Below are positions 7,394 through 16,281 of a stretch of DNA of 22,862 nucleotides, one piece after another. The notes beneath the pieces are model-generated. The model worked only from the letters and a program-made list of their open reading frames with translations, had not been told where the DNA came from and searched no databases. The stretch's first letter is position 1; the number at the start of each line of letters is the position of its first letter. Source of the DNA: Candidatus Hydrogenedentota bacterium (GTDB lineage: Bacteria > Hydrogenedentota > Hydrogenedentia > Hydrogenedentales > CAITNO01); the NCBI GenBank assembly GCA_023145975.1, contig JAGLCZ010000601.1:1-22862 (forward strand). The letters run 5' to 3'. A program made the position numbers and the translations under genes.

Positions 7394-9565
7394 ATGCAGT
7401 ATTTTTCTTGCCCCAGAGGAATGTTTTTCTGTGTTGTAATTGCTACGATAATTTTCAGCGGATGCATTGAAGAAGGGCAGGACTATGCCAGTTTCATTCC
7501 TGCTAAGGATAAGTATGATGTGCATATTTTGCGTGATACATGGGGTGTACCTCATATTTTTGGTACACGCGACTCCGATGTGGCTTATGGGCTTGGATAT
7601 GCGCACAGCGAGGATGATTATGTATATATGGAGGAAGCAATTCTGACGGTACGCGGTGAATTGGCACGAAAACTGGGACGCGATTGGGCGAAGTTTGATT
7701 ATCTTGTTTCCTGGTTTCGGATTAGGGAATTTACGGATTTGCAGTATGACCGTGTGCTGAGTGCAGAATTACGTGCTGTGATGGAAGGATATGCAGAGGG
7801 AATTACTCATTTTGCGGCGCTCAATCCAGATAAGATGCCGTATATTAAACTGCCTGTTACAGGAAAAGAGATTATTGCAGGCGTGATGATTAAAATTCCT
7901 TTTTTTTATGACTTGCATCATGCACTTAAAAAAATTATGTCTGGTGATGGTGTGACTATCGGCAAAGCGGGAGTAGTGGCGTTTAATGCCATGCAGGAAA
8001 ATCCCTTTAGTCGTGATCTGCCCATTGGATCCAACGCATGGGCAGTGGGACCTTCGCGTAGTGCAGATGGAGCGACCCGACTGGCTATCAATAGTCATAT
8101 GCCGTGGGAAGGGCAGCTTACCTGGTATGAGGCTCAATTACATAGCGAAGAAGGCTGGGATGTTATCGGCGGCACTTTTCCTGGAGGACCGTTTATTTTT
8201 AAGGGACATAATGCGAATATGGGCTGGTGTCATACTATTAACAGACCCGGTCTCGCGGATATTTATGAGCTTACCATACATCCGGATAATCCGTACCTCT
8301 ATGAATTAGATGGCGAATGGCAGGAGTTGGAGCGTGGTACAGCACATATACAGGTACGTTTGTGGGGAAACTTAGTGATTCCTGTCAATAAGGAAACGCT
8401 TTGGTCTGCGCATGGTCCTGTGGTGCGGCAGGGAGAGCGTACGTTAGCGATCAGGTTTGTAGGATATGGTGCAGTACGTCCTTTGGAACAGTGGTATCGC
8501 ATGAACAAAGCGCAGAACCTGGAAGATTTCCTGGCGGCTATGAACATGGGAGAAATGCTTTCCTTCAATACCGTATACGCAGATTGTAAAGGAAATCTAT
8601 TTTATGCTTATGTGGGTAAGTTTCCTGTACGTTCGCAAGAGTTCGACTGGAATCAGATATTGCCGGGTAATACGTCAAGAGCGATATGGACAGAATACCA
8701 TCCTTTTAAAGCCATACCACAGGTTTTGAATCCTCCATCGGCATTTATACAAAGTTGCAACAGCGGTCCTTTTGGCACTACAGTTGGGGAAGGAAATCCA
8801 AGTCCCGAGCAATTTACGCCGGATATGCGGATTGAGGATCATTTCACAAATCGTTCTCTTCGAGCACTCAATTTATATGGCGGCGATAGCAGTATTACCC
8901 GCGAAGAATTTCATACCTATAAGTATGACAAAATTTATGATCCTGCATCTACTGTTGCTATATGGCTTCGGGATGTTCTAAATGCTGAAGTTCCTGAAGG
9001 TTCTAATTTGGCGTCGGCAATTGAATTACTTCGCGGCTGGGATTTGTCTGGAACCCGCGACCGAAAAGAGACCGCATTGGCTATGCTGGCCATGGAACTT
9101 GGACCATCGGAAAATGCACCAATGGATGCATCTGATGCTTTGAAACGGCTGCGGAGTGCCGTAGACTATATGTTAGAAAAACATGGGCGTTTGGATGTGC
9201 CCTGGGGGGAAATGCTACGTCTTCGCCGCGGTGATGTCGATACTGCTTTGGGAGGGTGTCCGGATTGTTTGCGTGCAGTAGATTTAAAATTACAGGAAGA
9301 TGGGCGGTTTGTAGGTATTAATGGTGATTGTTTCTATCAGATGGTAGAGTGGACAGCAGACGGTAAAATGCGATCTGAAAGTGTGCACCAATACGGTACC
9401 GCTGCATCAGATGAGAAATCGCCCCATTATTCGGATCAGGCAACTCTTTTTGCGTCTGAAACCATGCGTCCCACTCTATACTACGAGGAAGATATACGTG
9501 CTAACCTTGTGATGGAATATCGTCCTGGGGAATTTAAAGGGGCATGGTATGCAAATACTCAATAG
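7394..9565 (+). CDS. lipoprotein penicillin-acylase-family Ntn-hydrolase
   Basis: Amide hydrolase of 723 aa in the penicillin G/AHL/aculeacin acylase family, probably anchored in the outer membrane. ATG 7394 follows GAGGA at 7 nt; residues 1-23 are a signal peptide ending in the lipobox IFSG-Cys24. The alpha region carries VHILRDTWGVPHIFG, AYGLGYAHSEDDYVYMEE and RGELARKLGRD. The beta chain would begin at Ser213 after cleavage at Gly212, in the signature GSNAWAVGPSRSADG, followed by HMPWEGQLTWYEAQLHS, GTFPGGPFIFKGHN, WSAHGPVV and a SCNSGPFGTT block. Family enzymes cleave acyl side chains from beta-lactams, N-acyl-homoserine lactones or lipopeptides; the substrate cannot be told here. The neighbours give no pathway. 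The gene has its own promoter and a palindromic site in its leader. Confidence 0.9.
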   Translation: MQYFSCPRGMFFCVVIATIIFSGCIEEGQDYASFIPAKDKYDVHILRDTWGVPHIFGTRDSDVAYGLGYAHSEDDYVYMEEAILTVRGELARKLGRDWAKFDYLVSWFRIREFTDLQYDRVLSAELRAVMEGYAEGITHFAALNPDKMPYIKLPVTGKEIIAGVMIKIPFFYDLHHALKKIMSGDGVTIGKAGVVAFNAMQENPFSRDLPIGSNAWAVGPSRSADGATRLAINSHMPWEGQLTWYEAQLHSEEGWDVIGGTFPGGPFIFKGHNANMGWCHTINRPGLADIYELTIHPDNPYLYELDGEWQELERGTAHIQVRLWGNLVIPVNKETLWSAHGPVVRQGERTLAIRFVGYGAVRPLEQWYRMNKAQNLEDFLAAMNMGEMLSFNTVYADCKGNLFYAYVGKFPVRSQEFDWNQILPGNTSRAIWTEYHPFKAIPQVLNPPSAFIQSCNSGPFGTTVGEGNPSPEQFTPDMRIEDHFTNRSLRALNLYGGDSSITREEFHTYKYDKIYDPASTVAIWLRDVLNAEVPEGSNLASAIELLRGWDLSGTRDRKETALAMLAMELGPSENAPMDASDALKRLRSAVDYMLEKHGRLDVPWGEMLRLRRGDVDTALGGCPDCLRAVDLKLQEDGRFVGINGDCFYQMVEWTADGKMRSESVHQYGTAASDEKSPHYSDQATLFASETMRPTLYYEEDIRANLVMEYRPGEFKGAWYANTQ

Positions 9566-9685
9566 GTAGTATATTTTTGCTGTTTTGGCAGTTGTATTTT
9601 GATGTTTTTTTTGCTTTTAACAAGGGGTAACGCGTACAGTACTATCCTTGAGTATAGTTTTTGATTCAACTCCAAAACACAGTCT

Positions 9686-9705
9686 GACATAAGGTGACTT
9701 ATGTC
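9686..9705 (+). other. leader hairpin with GUGA tetraloop before the GT-C gene
   Basis: GACATAAG (9686-9693), GTGA and CTTATGTC (9698-9705) form a perfect 8-bp stem capped by a GNRA-class tetraloop. The stem ends 3 nt before the GGGAG ribosome site (9709-9713) of the gene starting at 9720. No U-run follows, so it is not a standard terminator; it may be a transcript-stabilising or translation-affecting element. Confidence 0.45.
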
Positions 9706-9719
9706 TTTGGGAGACGGCT

Positions 9720-11702
9720 ATGTTGCAGTTTTTACGACATATATCACAAAATTTTGATTTGCAATATGTATTGCCTATTGCGGCAATCACTGTCGTTGTT
9801 CTGTACTATGTACTGCATCACCTTTTGCATCATCAGTTTTCTAGTAAGAAGTTTGTTGTTATGGCGCGTGGTTTTCTTATGGCGCTGTTGCTTGCCATAG
9901 CGATACTTTCTGTGGAAAACTACAGAGCAACGAATTATTATCGTTTTGAGAGTTATTCGAATGCCTACGAATTTTACCATTATTACATCGGTACCAAATA
10001 TGCGCGGGAAGTGGGATATGGTGAGATGTATGCAGCATCATTGATTGCCGATAAGGAAACCGGTATGAAATGGAGGCATAAATCAGGATCAATCCGTGAC
10101 CTTTGTACAGGACGGCAAGTAAATCACAAGCATTTTTTGGAGAATGCTGAAAAATACAAGGCGAAGTTTTCGCCGGAACGCTGGGAGGAATTCAAAAAGG
10201 ATATCAGCTATTTCAAAGAAAAACTGGTGCAATATCGTTGGAATGGTGTGCTGAAAGACAAGGGCTATAATGGAACGCCCGTGTGGAGTATGATTGTGGG
10301 TGGGTTGCTCAGCAACCGTATTTCGACCGACAATAAAGTGGGCATGACATTTCTTGCCCTCCTTGATCCCCTGTTGATCTTAGCTGCCTTTCTCACGGTA
10401 GTGTGGGCATTTGGACCGCGTACTGCTTTTTTAATGATTATTCTGCTGGGCACTCACTATATGATGAAATGGTGGCACATGAAAGGGGCATACCTGCGTA
10501 CCGACTGGGCAATGTGTTTGGTGATGGCAGTGTGCTGCATTAAAAAGGAGCGATTTGCTTTTGCGGGGGTGTTGACTGGTTATGCCATGCTTTCCCGAAT
10601 TTTTCCGGCAGTATTTCTCTTTGGGCTGGGTGCTAAAGGGTTTTGGCATCTTGTTGAATTATCGCGGGTAGAGGCTAGATTCGTATACAAGCGTCTGGCA
10701 ATAGAAAAAAGACCCCGTGAAGCACGACTTGTTCTTAAACTTACCGGTATTGTTTTTTTCGTTGCCTTTATATGGGGTTCTTACGGGTTGGTAAATGATG
10801 TCATTATTCCATGGATGGGCGGCGAGACTAAAACACTCTCTATATTTTGGACGCATATGACGGATGGCAGCGGCAGCGATTCTGTTATGATGCACTTGTT
10901 CGCATTGGCAGCGTGGGTAAGTGTTGGAACGGTGTTTGTAATAGTCGGTATACGAGCGCTATTTGAAAGACGCATGAATATGCGCTATGTTTATTTCTTT
11001 GTTGCTTTTTTCATTACTGTGGCTAGTTTAACCGGCCTGTCGTTACTATATTGGCAGGGGACGGAAAACGCTATTGTGGTTTCCAGTTCTGAGGCTGCTG
11101 AATCGGGGGGTATTGATCGTATACTTCCCGGCTACTGGAAGGAATATAAAGCGAAAATTGGTAAACACAGTAAGGACATCAGTACGTGGCGCGTTGGTTA
11201 TAAATATATTTTTATGGCAGATTTCGGTAGTGATTTTAGTTTTGTAGAAAAAGCACCAAAAGACTGGCAGCCTAAAGTACGTTCAAAGTTATATAGAGAA
11301 CGGCAGGAGCAATGGTGGCGCGTTCAAATATGGGTATTGTTACTCACCTTGCTTGCCGCTTCTGGTATCAAGGATTACCGGGCGTATCTGCTGGGGTTTG
11401 CTCCCTTATTCTTTCTCGTTGCGCCTACCTATTATTACTATATTATGCTAGTGATTCCTGTGTTGTTTTTTGCACCATATATTGAACGGGGACGGTATGC
11501 TATCGGCATGATCCTGATGTATATTACGGGTATGTCTGGGTGGATATTTTATGATCTGTGGAAGCAGGATTACGGTACCTATTATTGGCTTTCAGTGCAG
11601 ATTATGATAATGGTCATATACATGCTGTTCTTAGGGTATATTGAATCTATGGAGTACTTTCTCCGTCGCCGTCAATCAGCGTGTAAAACTTCGGAAATAT
11701 AA
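9720..11702 (+). CDS. polytopic membrane protein, GT-C/GT87-like glycosyltransferase candidate
   Basis: Inner-membrane protein of 660 aa with roughly 12-14 hydrophobic segments (about 16-35, 48-66, 207-248, 261-304, 338-360, 388-412, 421-446 and 537-645). A long soluble loop (about 67-200) follows the second segment. NAYEFYHYYIGTKYAREVGYG (81-101) in that loop and AFAGVLTGYAMLSRIFPAVFLFGL (280-303) resemble the loop and Lys/Arg-Pro helix of GT87/DUF2029 polyprenyl-phosphate-sugar glycosyltransferases. A second soluble loop covers about 447-535. I do not recognise a precise family, and the acidic catalytic residue is not certain. The ATG follows GGGAG at 6 nt. The NrdD-like gene starts 9 nt downstream, so the two are probably cotranscribed. 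Confidence 0.6.
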   Translation: MLQFLRHISQNFDLQYVLPIAAITVVVLYYVLHHLLHHQFSSKKFVVMARGFLMALLLAIAILSVENYRATNYYRFESYSNAYEFYHYYIGTKYAREVGYGEMYAASLIADKETGMKWRHKSGSIRDLCTGRQVNHKHFLENAEKYKAKFSPERWEEFKKDISYFKEKLVQYRWNGVLKDKGYNGTPVWSMIVGGLLSNRISTDNKVGMTFLALLDPLLILAAFLTVVWAFGPRTAFLMIILLGTHYMMKWWHMKGAYLRTDWAMCLVMAVCCIKKERFAFAGVLTGYAMLSRIFPAVFLFGLGAKGFWHLVELSRVEARFVYKRLAIEKRPREARLVLKLTGIVFFVAFIWGSYGLVNDVIIPWMGGETKTLSIFWTHMTDGSGSDSVMMHLFALAAWVSVGTVFVIVGIRALFERRMNMRYVYFFVAFFITVASLTGLSLLYWQGTENAIVVSSSEAAESGGIDRILPGYWKEYKAKIGKHSKDISTWRVGYKYIFMADFGSDFSFVEKAPKDWQPKVRSKLYRERQEQWWRVQIWVLLLTLLAASGIKDYRAYLLGFAPLFFLVAPTYYYYIMLVIPVLFFAPYIERGRYAIGMILMYITGMSGWIFYDLWKQDYGTYYWLSVQIMIMVIYMLFLGYIESMEYFLRRRQSACKTSEI

Positions 11703-11711
11703 GGAATACAG

Positions 11712-13985
11712 GTGACTGAGCACTTTCAAGATAATTTTCCTTTTTCTGATATTCCTGATAGCGAGGGTATGTTTGACGCGCAAATGTCGTTGCCGATACC
11801 TGCTGCGACTTGGGTCGATTCTGTCAGATATATCATTAAGCGGGATGGTAGGCGAGAACACTTTGATAAAGGCAAAATCGCTACTGCCATTGGTCAGGCT
11901 GCAAATGCTGTGGGAAAACAGGACGTGGAAATTGCGGACAGCATTGCTGCGGCTGTTGCTATATATATTCCTAAGCGACTGAATGGCGAACCGCCTACAG
12001 CAGATCAGATCAGCGATACTGTTGAGCGCGTACTTATACAGATGTCGCATGGAGAGGTGGCACTTGCTTATGCACGCTATCGTGACAGGCGTGCCCGTAT
12101 TCGTCGTCTGCGGCATGGCGATATGCGTGTATTGCTTAGTGAACTGGAAGAAGCACGCCACGAACGCGAAGCCGCAACAACGATGGACTCCGCCTTACGT
12201 GTGCGTACCAGTCAGGATCGTATTGTAGATTGGGATCGAAATCGCATTGTAGAGGCATTGGAAATCGAGACGGGACTGAATCCGGGGTTGGCAATGCTTG
12301 TTGCTGTGGAAGTAGAAAAACAAATACAGGATGCGGGAATTACAGCACTGACCACGCCGTTGGTACGCGAATTGGTGGGTGCAAAACTCATTGAGCATGG
12401 TTTGTTGGAAGAGAATGAGCAACAGCGGCGTTTGGGGGTTCCTCTTTACGATGCGTCGCATATTATTCGGGGGGCAACCCCGGAAACTGTCGGGCGTGAT
12501 CCCCTTCATACAGATCGTGCGTTGGCATGGGCTGTAAAAAAAGAATATGCACTGACCGAGGTATTTTCCCATCAGGTGACTCAGGCGCACCTATCAGGTG
12601 ATTTCCATCTGAATGATTTGGCATATGTTGATCGCTTATACAGCGGTGACCATGCTCTTGCCTACCTGGCTATTCATGGGATACGCCTGCCTGGTGGTGT
12701 TCGTTTTGCTAATCCCCCCGATCATCCTGAAACACTTTTGGCTCAAATGGTAAAGTATAGTGATCTTTTGGATGCACTCTTTTCTGGGAGTATCGGGTGG
12801 TATGCCTTAAATTATATGGTAGCACCCTTTGTAGATAAACTGGGAGATACGGAACTTCGGCGTTTTTCGGAAATGTTGATCTGTGAATGTGTTTATCGAC
12901 ATGGAACGCTGTCGGAGCCCTGTTCTCCTATGGGGGTGTCTTTGTTCTGGAATGCGCCTTCTGATATTGCCGAGGTGAATGCCATAGTACCAGGGGGGGG
13001 GGAGGGGGATTCTACTTATAAACAGTATGAATTGACTGCCCGACGTTTAGCCTGGATGCTTCTTGACGTATTCCAAAATGGTGGTGTTAATGATGCTGAC
13101 TTTTCAGCACCCAGATTCGATATTATTCTTGATGAATCGGTATTTAATTCTTTTGAGGGCGCCGAATATTTACAGCATGCTGCCGCAACGGCGTTGCAGC
13201 GTCCTAATATCCGTTTTCTTTTTTCACCTACAGTATCTGAAGTGCCACAATTTTTATGGCGTCCCCGTCATGTCGTTTGGCATCGTATTGCCTTGAATAT
13301 GCCCCGTGCTGCAATTAATGGGAAAGATATATCTGGTTTCTTTGCTGAATTGGATCGCTTATGTAATTTGGCGATTGCTGCACATGTTCAAAAACGTGAT
13401 TTTATAGAAGTGTTACTTGATCCTGTGGGTAATGCCCCCTTAGCAGCGCTGGCATTGGAACATGACGGGCAGCCTTATATCAGTTCTGAATCTGGTCTGT
13501 TTGTTGTGGATGTAGAAGGGCTTTACGAGTGTGCTCAAATTATTCATGGAACAAGAGTTCTGGTTGCTAAGGAGCGCCTTTGTTTTATGGAAGCAACCCT
13601 TAAGCACCTTAATACCGTTATTGAAAGGATTTCAAGGAAAAAAGGATTACCGTGCGTAGTAGCGGCGAATACCAACCCAATCGTAGGCAGGCGCTTTGCC
13701 ACACTGGATGTGGCTCTTTTTCCAAAGTTACTGGAGAAAATTGTTAAGACTGAAAACAAAACCCCTGCTCTTTCCTATACTTCCGGGGTGTCTTTGCCTT
13801 CTGATAACGGAATGAGTCCTCTTACTCTTGCCCGTGCGGAAGGAGTATTTCATCAGTTGCTGGGAGAGCCGCATTTTTCCAGAATTTTATTACCGCTGAA
13901 GAATACTTCTGCGACTGCATTGTGTGATCTTCTCAAGATTCTTATGCGTCAGACCACCTGTGGTGGCGTATCGCTGGAGAAGTAA
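11712..13985 (+). CDS. NrdD-like protein with two ATP-cones, apparent catalytically dead paralogue
   Basis: Protein of 757 aa, from GTG 11712 with AAGGAA 5 nt upstream. ATP-cone 1 spans about 36-133 (YIIKRDGRREHFDKGKI). Cone 2 spans about 163-250 (LRVRTSQDRIVDWDRNRIVEAL, RRLGVPLYDASHII). The NrdD barrel follows from about 265: AHLSGDFHLNDLAYVDR (292-308), LLAQMVKYSDLLDALFSGSIGW, IALNMPRAAI (526-535), PYISSESGLFVVDVEGL and NTNPIVGRRFATLDVALFP. From memory of the family, the PYCSG motif is here LYSGD (309-313), with the cysteine missing. The ECC segment carrying the thiyl-radical cysteine is EVP (510-512). The chain ends about where the C-x-x-C zinc ribbon and glycyl-radical loop should begin. 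It is unlikely to reduce nucleotides; a nucleotide-sensing or regulatory role is inference. No nrdG is adjacent. Confidence 0.75.
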   Translation: MTEHFQDNFPFSDIPDSEGMFDAQMSLPIPAATWVDSVRYIIKRDGRREHFDKGKIATAIGQAANAVGKQDVEIADSIAAAVAIYIPKRLNGEPPTADQISDTVERVLIQMSHGEVALAYARYRDRRARIRRLRHGDMRVLLSELEEARHEREAATTMDSALRVRTSQDRIVDWDRNRIVEALEIETGLNPGLAMLVAVEVEKQIQDAGITALTTPLVRELVGAKLIEHGLLEENEQQRRLGVPLYDASHIIRGATPETVGRDPLHTDRALAWAVKKEYALTEVFSHQVTQAHLSGDFHLNDLAYVDRLYSGDHALAYLAIHGIRLPGGVRFANPPDHPETLLAQMVKYSDLLDALFSGSIGWYALNYMVAPFVDKLGDTELRRFSEMLICECVYRHGTLSEPCSPMGVSLFWNAPSDIAEVNAIVPGGGEGDSTYKQYELTARRLAWMLLDVFQNGGVNDADFSAPRFDIILDESVFNSFEGAEYLQHAAATALQRPNIRFLFSPTVSEVPQFLWRPRHVVWHRIALNMPRAAINGKDISGFFAELDRLCNLAIAAHVQKRDFIEVLLDPVGNAPLAALALEHDGQPYISSESGLFVVDVEGLYECAQIIHGTRVLVAKERLCFMEATLKHLNTVIERISRKKGLPCVVAANTNPIVGRRFATLDVALFPKLLEKIVKTENKTPALSYTSGVSLPSDNGMSPLTLARAEGVFHQLLGEPHFSRILLPLKNTSATALCDLLKILMRQTTCGGVSLEK
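12993..13002 (+). repeat. G10 homopolymer inside the NrdD-like gene
   Basis: Ten consecutive G, then A and five more G (13004-13008), encode PGGGEG at residues 427-432. NrdD homology continues in the same frame on both sides, so the assembled length keeps the frame. Tracts of this length are prone to slippage. Confidence 0.7.
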
Positions 13986-13993
13986 TTTTTCAT

Positions 13994-14012
13994 TGTTTAT
14001 ATCATATAAACA
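13994..14012. repeat. AT-rich inverted repeat between convergent NrdD-like and recG genes
   Basis: TGTTTATA (13994-14001), TCA and TATAAACA (14005-14012) form a perfect 8-bp dyad that includes the recG stop codon (14002-14004). Neither side is followed by a T-run, so termination is possible but weak. Confidence 0.4.
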
Positions 14013-16134
14013 TGGTATCAAAGCGTTTTATCGATTGGGCAAGCATCTGATGTTCTGCTGCCTTTAGTGCGGCGTCTTCTTTAAGTAGTTGAATGGCATC
14101 GTATCGTGCTGTATCCAGCAGACGTGCATCCTGAAGGAGATTTGCTACACGAAAATCAGGCAATCCTGACTGGCGTGCACCGCAGTAGTCTCCAGGCCCC
14201 CGTAATTTCATATCTGCTTCAGCGATATCAAATCCATTATTACAAGTGCGTAGCACGTCGAGGCGTTCTCTGCCCTCGGGGGTAGTAGGTTTCCCCACTA
14301 AAAAACACCATGATTGAATATTGCTTCGACCGACACGGCCGCGTAGTTGGTGGAGTTGCGTTAAACCAAAACGCCCTGCATTTTCTATAATAATAGTGGT
14401 TGCTTTTGGCGAGTCTACTCCCACTTCTATAACCGTTGTGGCAAAAAGAACATCTATTTCATGCGCTTTAAAGCGCGTCATAATTTCTTCTTTTTCTTTA
14501 GGATCGAGACGACCATGTAACAAAGCGGATCGCAAGCCTTTTAGCGGACCTTCAGACAGGGAAATATAGTGATCGATCAGAGGAGTAAGTTCAGAAAAGT
14601 GTTCTGATTCTTCCACTAGCGGACAGATGATATAACTTTGATAGCCTGCTTCTGCCTGGGTACGAATATACTGATATAATTCTTCTTTCTTATTATCAGG
14701 GGTTAACGCTGTTTTTACTGGAAGGCGTCCCGGGGGCATATCGGGGATAACGCTTAAATCCATACCACCGTATAGAGTTATGGCAAGGGTGCGTGGAATA
14801 GGGGTTGCCGTGGTGTGTAATATGTCCGGTACAGAAGATTTTTTTCCCAATGCTTCCCGTTGACTGACACCAAACCTGTGTTGTTCATCAATAATAACAA
14901 GCCCTAAATGATGAAATACTGTCTTTTGCTGATATAGTGCGTGCGTTCCTATGACTACCTGTGTTTTGCCACAAGAAATCATCTCCCGAAGCTGTTTTGC
15001 ATTTGGAGATGTGCCGGTAAGTAATGCTACCTGAATTCCAAGAGGGTTGAGTAGGGTTTGTAAAGTTCCATAATGTTGTTCTGCCAGTATTTCGGTGGGT
15101 GCCATAAATGCAACTTGATTGCCGCTATCAACAGCGGCGGCTACTGCGTGCAGGGCAACCAGTGTTTTACCGCATCCAACATCCCCCTGAAGTAATCGAA
15201 ACATAGGCCGCGATGAAGCCATATCATGAAAAATATCATCAACAGCATCTTGCTGTCCGGGGGTGAGTGCGAAAGGAAGTGATTGACGTAGTTGTTGCGC
15301 TACTATTCCATTGGTATCATGGCAAATCCCTTTTGCATTGTCAACCTGTTCTGCTTTGCGCAGAAATATTCCCAACTGCATTGTGAGTAGTTCTTCGTAA
15401 GCGAAGCGTACACGGGCTTCTTTCGCCGACTGCATTGTTGTTGGGAAGTGGGTTTCATGGATAGCACTTGTACGTTTTTGAAAGTTATATTTTGTTAGCA
15501 GCGATTCAGGAAGTATCTCCTGGATTTCCTCCCCTACAGATGATAGGGTACTATATATCCATTGGCGTAATTGTCGTTGTGTTATCCCCTCCGTAAGAGG
15601 ATAGATTGGAACAATTCTTCCCGTATGAAGGGGATCACTCTTGTCTGTTTCTACTAGAGGCTCATATTCAGGATTTTGAAGTGTAAGTCCCTTATATTCC
15701 CCTACCTTACCTGTAAACAGGCTGCATGTTCCTTTTTTCAAGCTGGTATGAGCAAGAAAGCCCCGACCAAAAAAAGAGACTTTCATATCACCGCTATTGT
15801 CGCGTACCGTGAGTAGTGCCATGGTTTTTCCGCCGCGTAGCCGCAATGAACGTGCACTTATTACCTCCGCCTCAATGGTGATATGCTCTCCTATTTCTGC
15901 CGAAGTAATTTGTTGGATAAGCGATCTGTCGCGGTATTCCCGTGGCAGATGAAACAAAAGGTCTTTTACGGTATATATGCCAAGAGCGGCAAGGGTTGCT
16001 GCCCGTTTATTTCCAATGCCCGACAACTCTTGTACAGGTGCGTCGATTGCCAGGGGCGTGTATATTTTTTTAGAATTAATAGGCAAGATAATGTTTCTAT
16101 AATGTATAGTAGTGAAAATGAATTGTATCGGCAC
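14002..16134 (-). CDS. recG: ATP-dependent DNA helicase RecG
   Basis: Superfamily 2 helicase of about 710 aa that remodels stalled replication forks and Holliday junctions. It has a wedge/OB domain (about 30-200) starting with VQELSGIGNKRAATLAALGI and LLFHLPREYRDRS. Walker A is GDVGCGKT (317-324), motif II is DEQH (417-420) in VIIDEQHRFGVSQRE, and motif III is TATPIPRT (443-450). ATTVIEVGVDSPKA, QLRGRVGRS and the C-terminal RLDVLRTCNNGFDIAEADMKLRGPGDYCGARQSG-type block complete the RecG pattern. The start is uncertain: GTG 16134 has no visible ribosome site, and TTG near residue 17 is an alternative. The conserved core begins only after about residue 30. The gene is convergent with the NrdD-like gene. 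Confidence 0.95.
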   Translation of the reverse strand: MPIQFIFTTIHYRNIILPINSKKIYTPLAIDAPVQELSGIGNKRAATLAALGIYTVKDLLFHLPREYRDRSLIQQITSAEIGEHITIEAEVISARSLRLRGGKTMALLTVRDNSGDMKVSFFGRGFLAHTSLKKGTCSLFTGKVGEYKGLTLQNPEYEPLVETDKSDPLHTGRIVPIYPLTEGITQRQLRQWIYSTLSSVGEEIQEILPESLLTKYNFQKRTSAIHETHFPTTMQSAKEARVRFAYEELLTMQLGIFLRKAEQVDNAKGICHDTNGIVAQQLRQSLPFALTPGQQDAVDDIFHDMASSRPMFRLLQGDVGCGKTLVALHAVAAAVDSGNQVAFMAPTEILAEQHYGTLQTLLNPLGIQVALLTGTSPNAKQLREMISCGKTQVVIGTHALYQQKTVFHHLGLVIIDEQHRFGVSQREALGKKSSVPDILHTTATPIPRTLAITLYGGMDLSVIPDMPPGRLPVKTALTPDNKKEELYQYIRTQAEAGYQSYIICPLVEESEHFSELTPLIDHYISLSEGPLKGLRSALLHGRLDPKEKEEIMTRFKAHEIDVLFATTVIEVGVDSPKATTIIIENAGRFGLTQLHQLRGRVGRSNIQSWCFLVGKPTTPEGRERLDVLRTCNNGFDIAEADMKLRGPGDYCGARQSGLPDFRVANLLQDARLLDTARYDAIQLLKEDAALKAAEHQMLAQSIKRFDTMFI

Positions 16135-16184
16135 TATATCATGCAGAGAGGGGGATAAAAAACAATATCTTCAGGAATTCAGGG

Positions 16185-16190
16185 ATTATA
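16185..16190 (-). promoter_or_regulatory. candidate -10 of the recG promoter
   Basis: An exact TATAAT is read on the minus strand (ATTATA on plus), with transcription expected near 16178, about 45 nt before the recG GTG. There is no good -35 at 16-18 bp, so this is tentative. Confidence 0.3.
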
Positions 16191-16281
16191 TTTTTCATAG
16201 AATAATCTCTAACCTAAACTTGCAGCACCTCAAAATCTGGGGAGAATGAGGGTACTGAAATAGCAGCGATAGGATGTGCAG

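Noticed and set aside
8401..8589. Second reading frame within the acylase gene
   Set aside because: It is a shadow of the acylase coding sequence; the real frame has strong family motifs on both sides.
9566..9660. Terminator after the acylase gene
   Set aside because: T-rich stretches are present, but no convincing GC stem precedes them.
12960..13020. Frameshift at the G10 tract as the cause of NrdD degeneration
   Set aside because: NrdD-like sequence continues in the same frame before and after the tract, and the first missing cysteine is upstream of it.
13986..14012. Frameshift hiding the missing NrdD C-terminus
   Set aside because: Only 16 bp lie between the stop and the end of recG, too little to encode a zinc ribbon and glycyl-radical loop in any frame.
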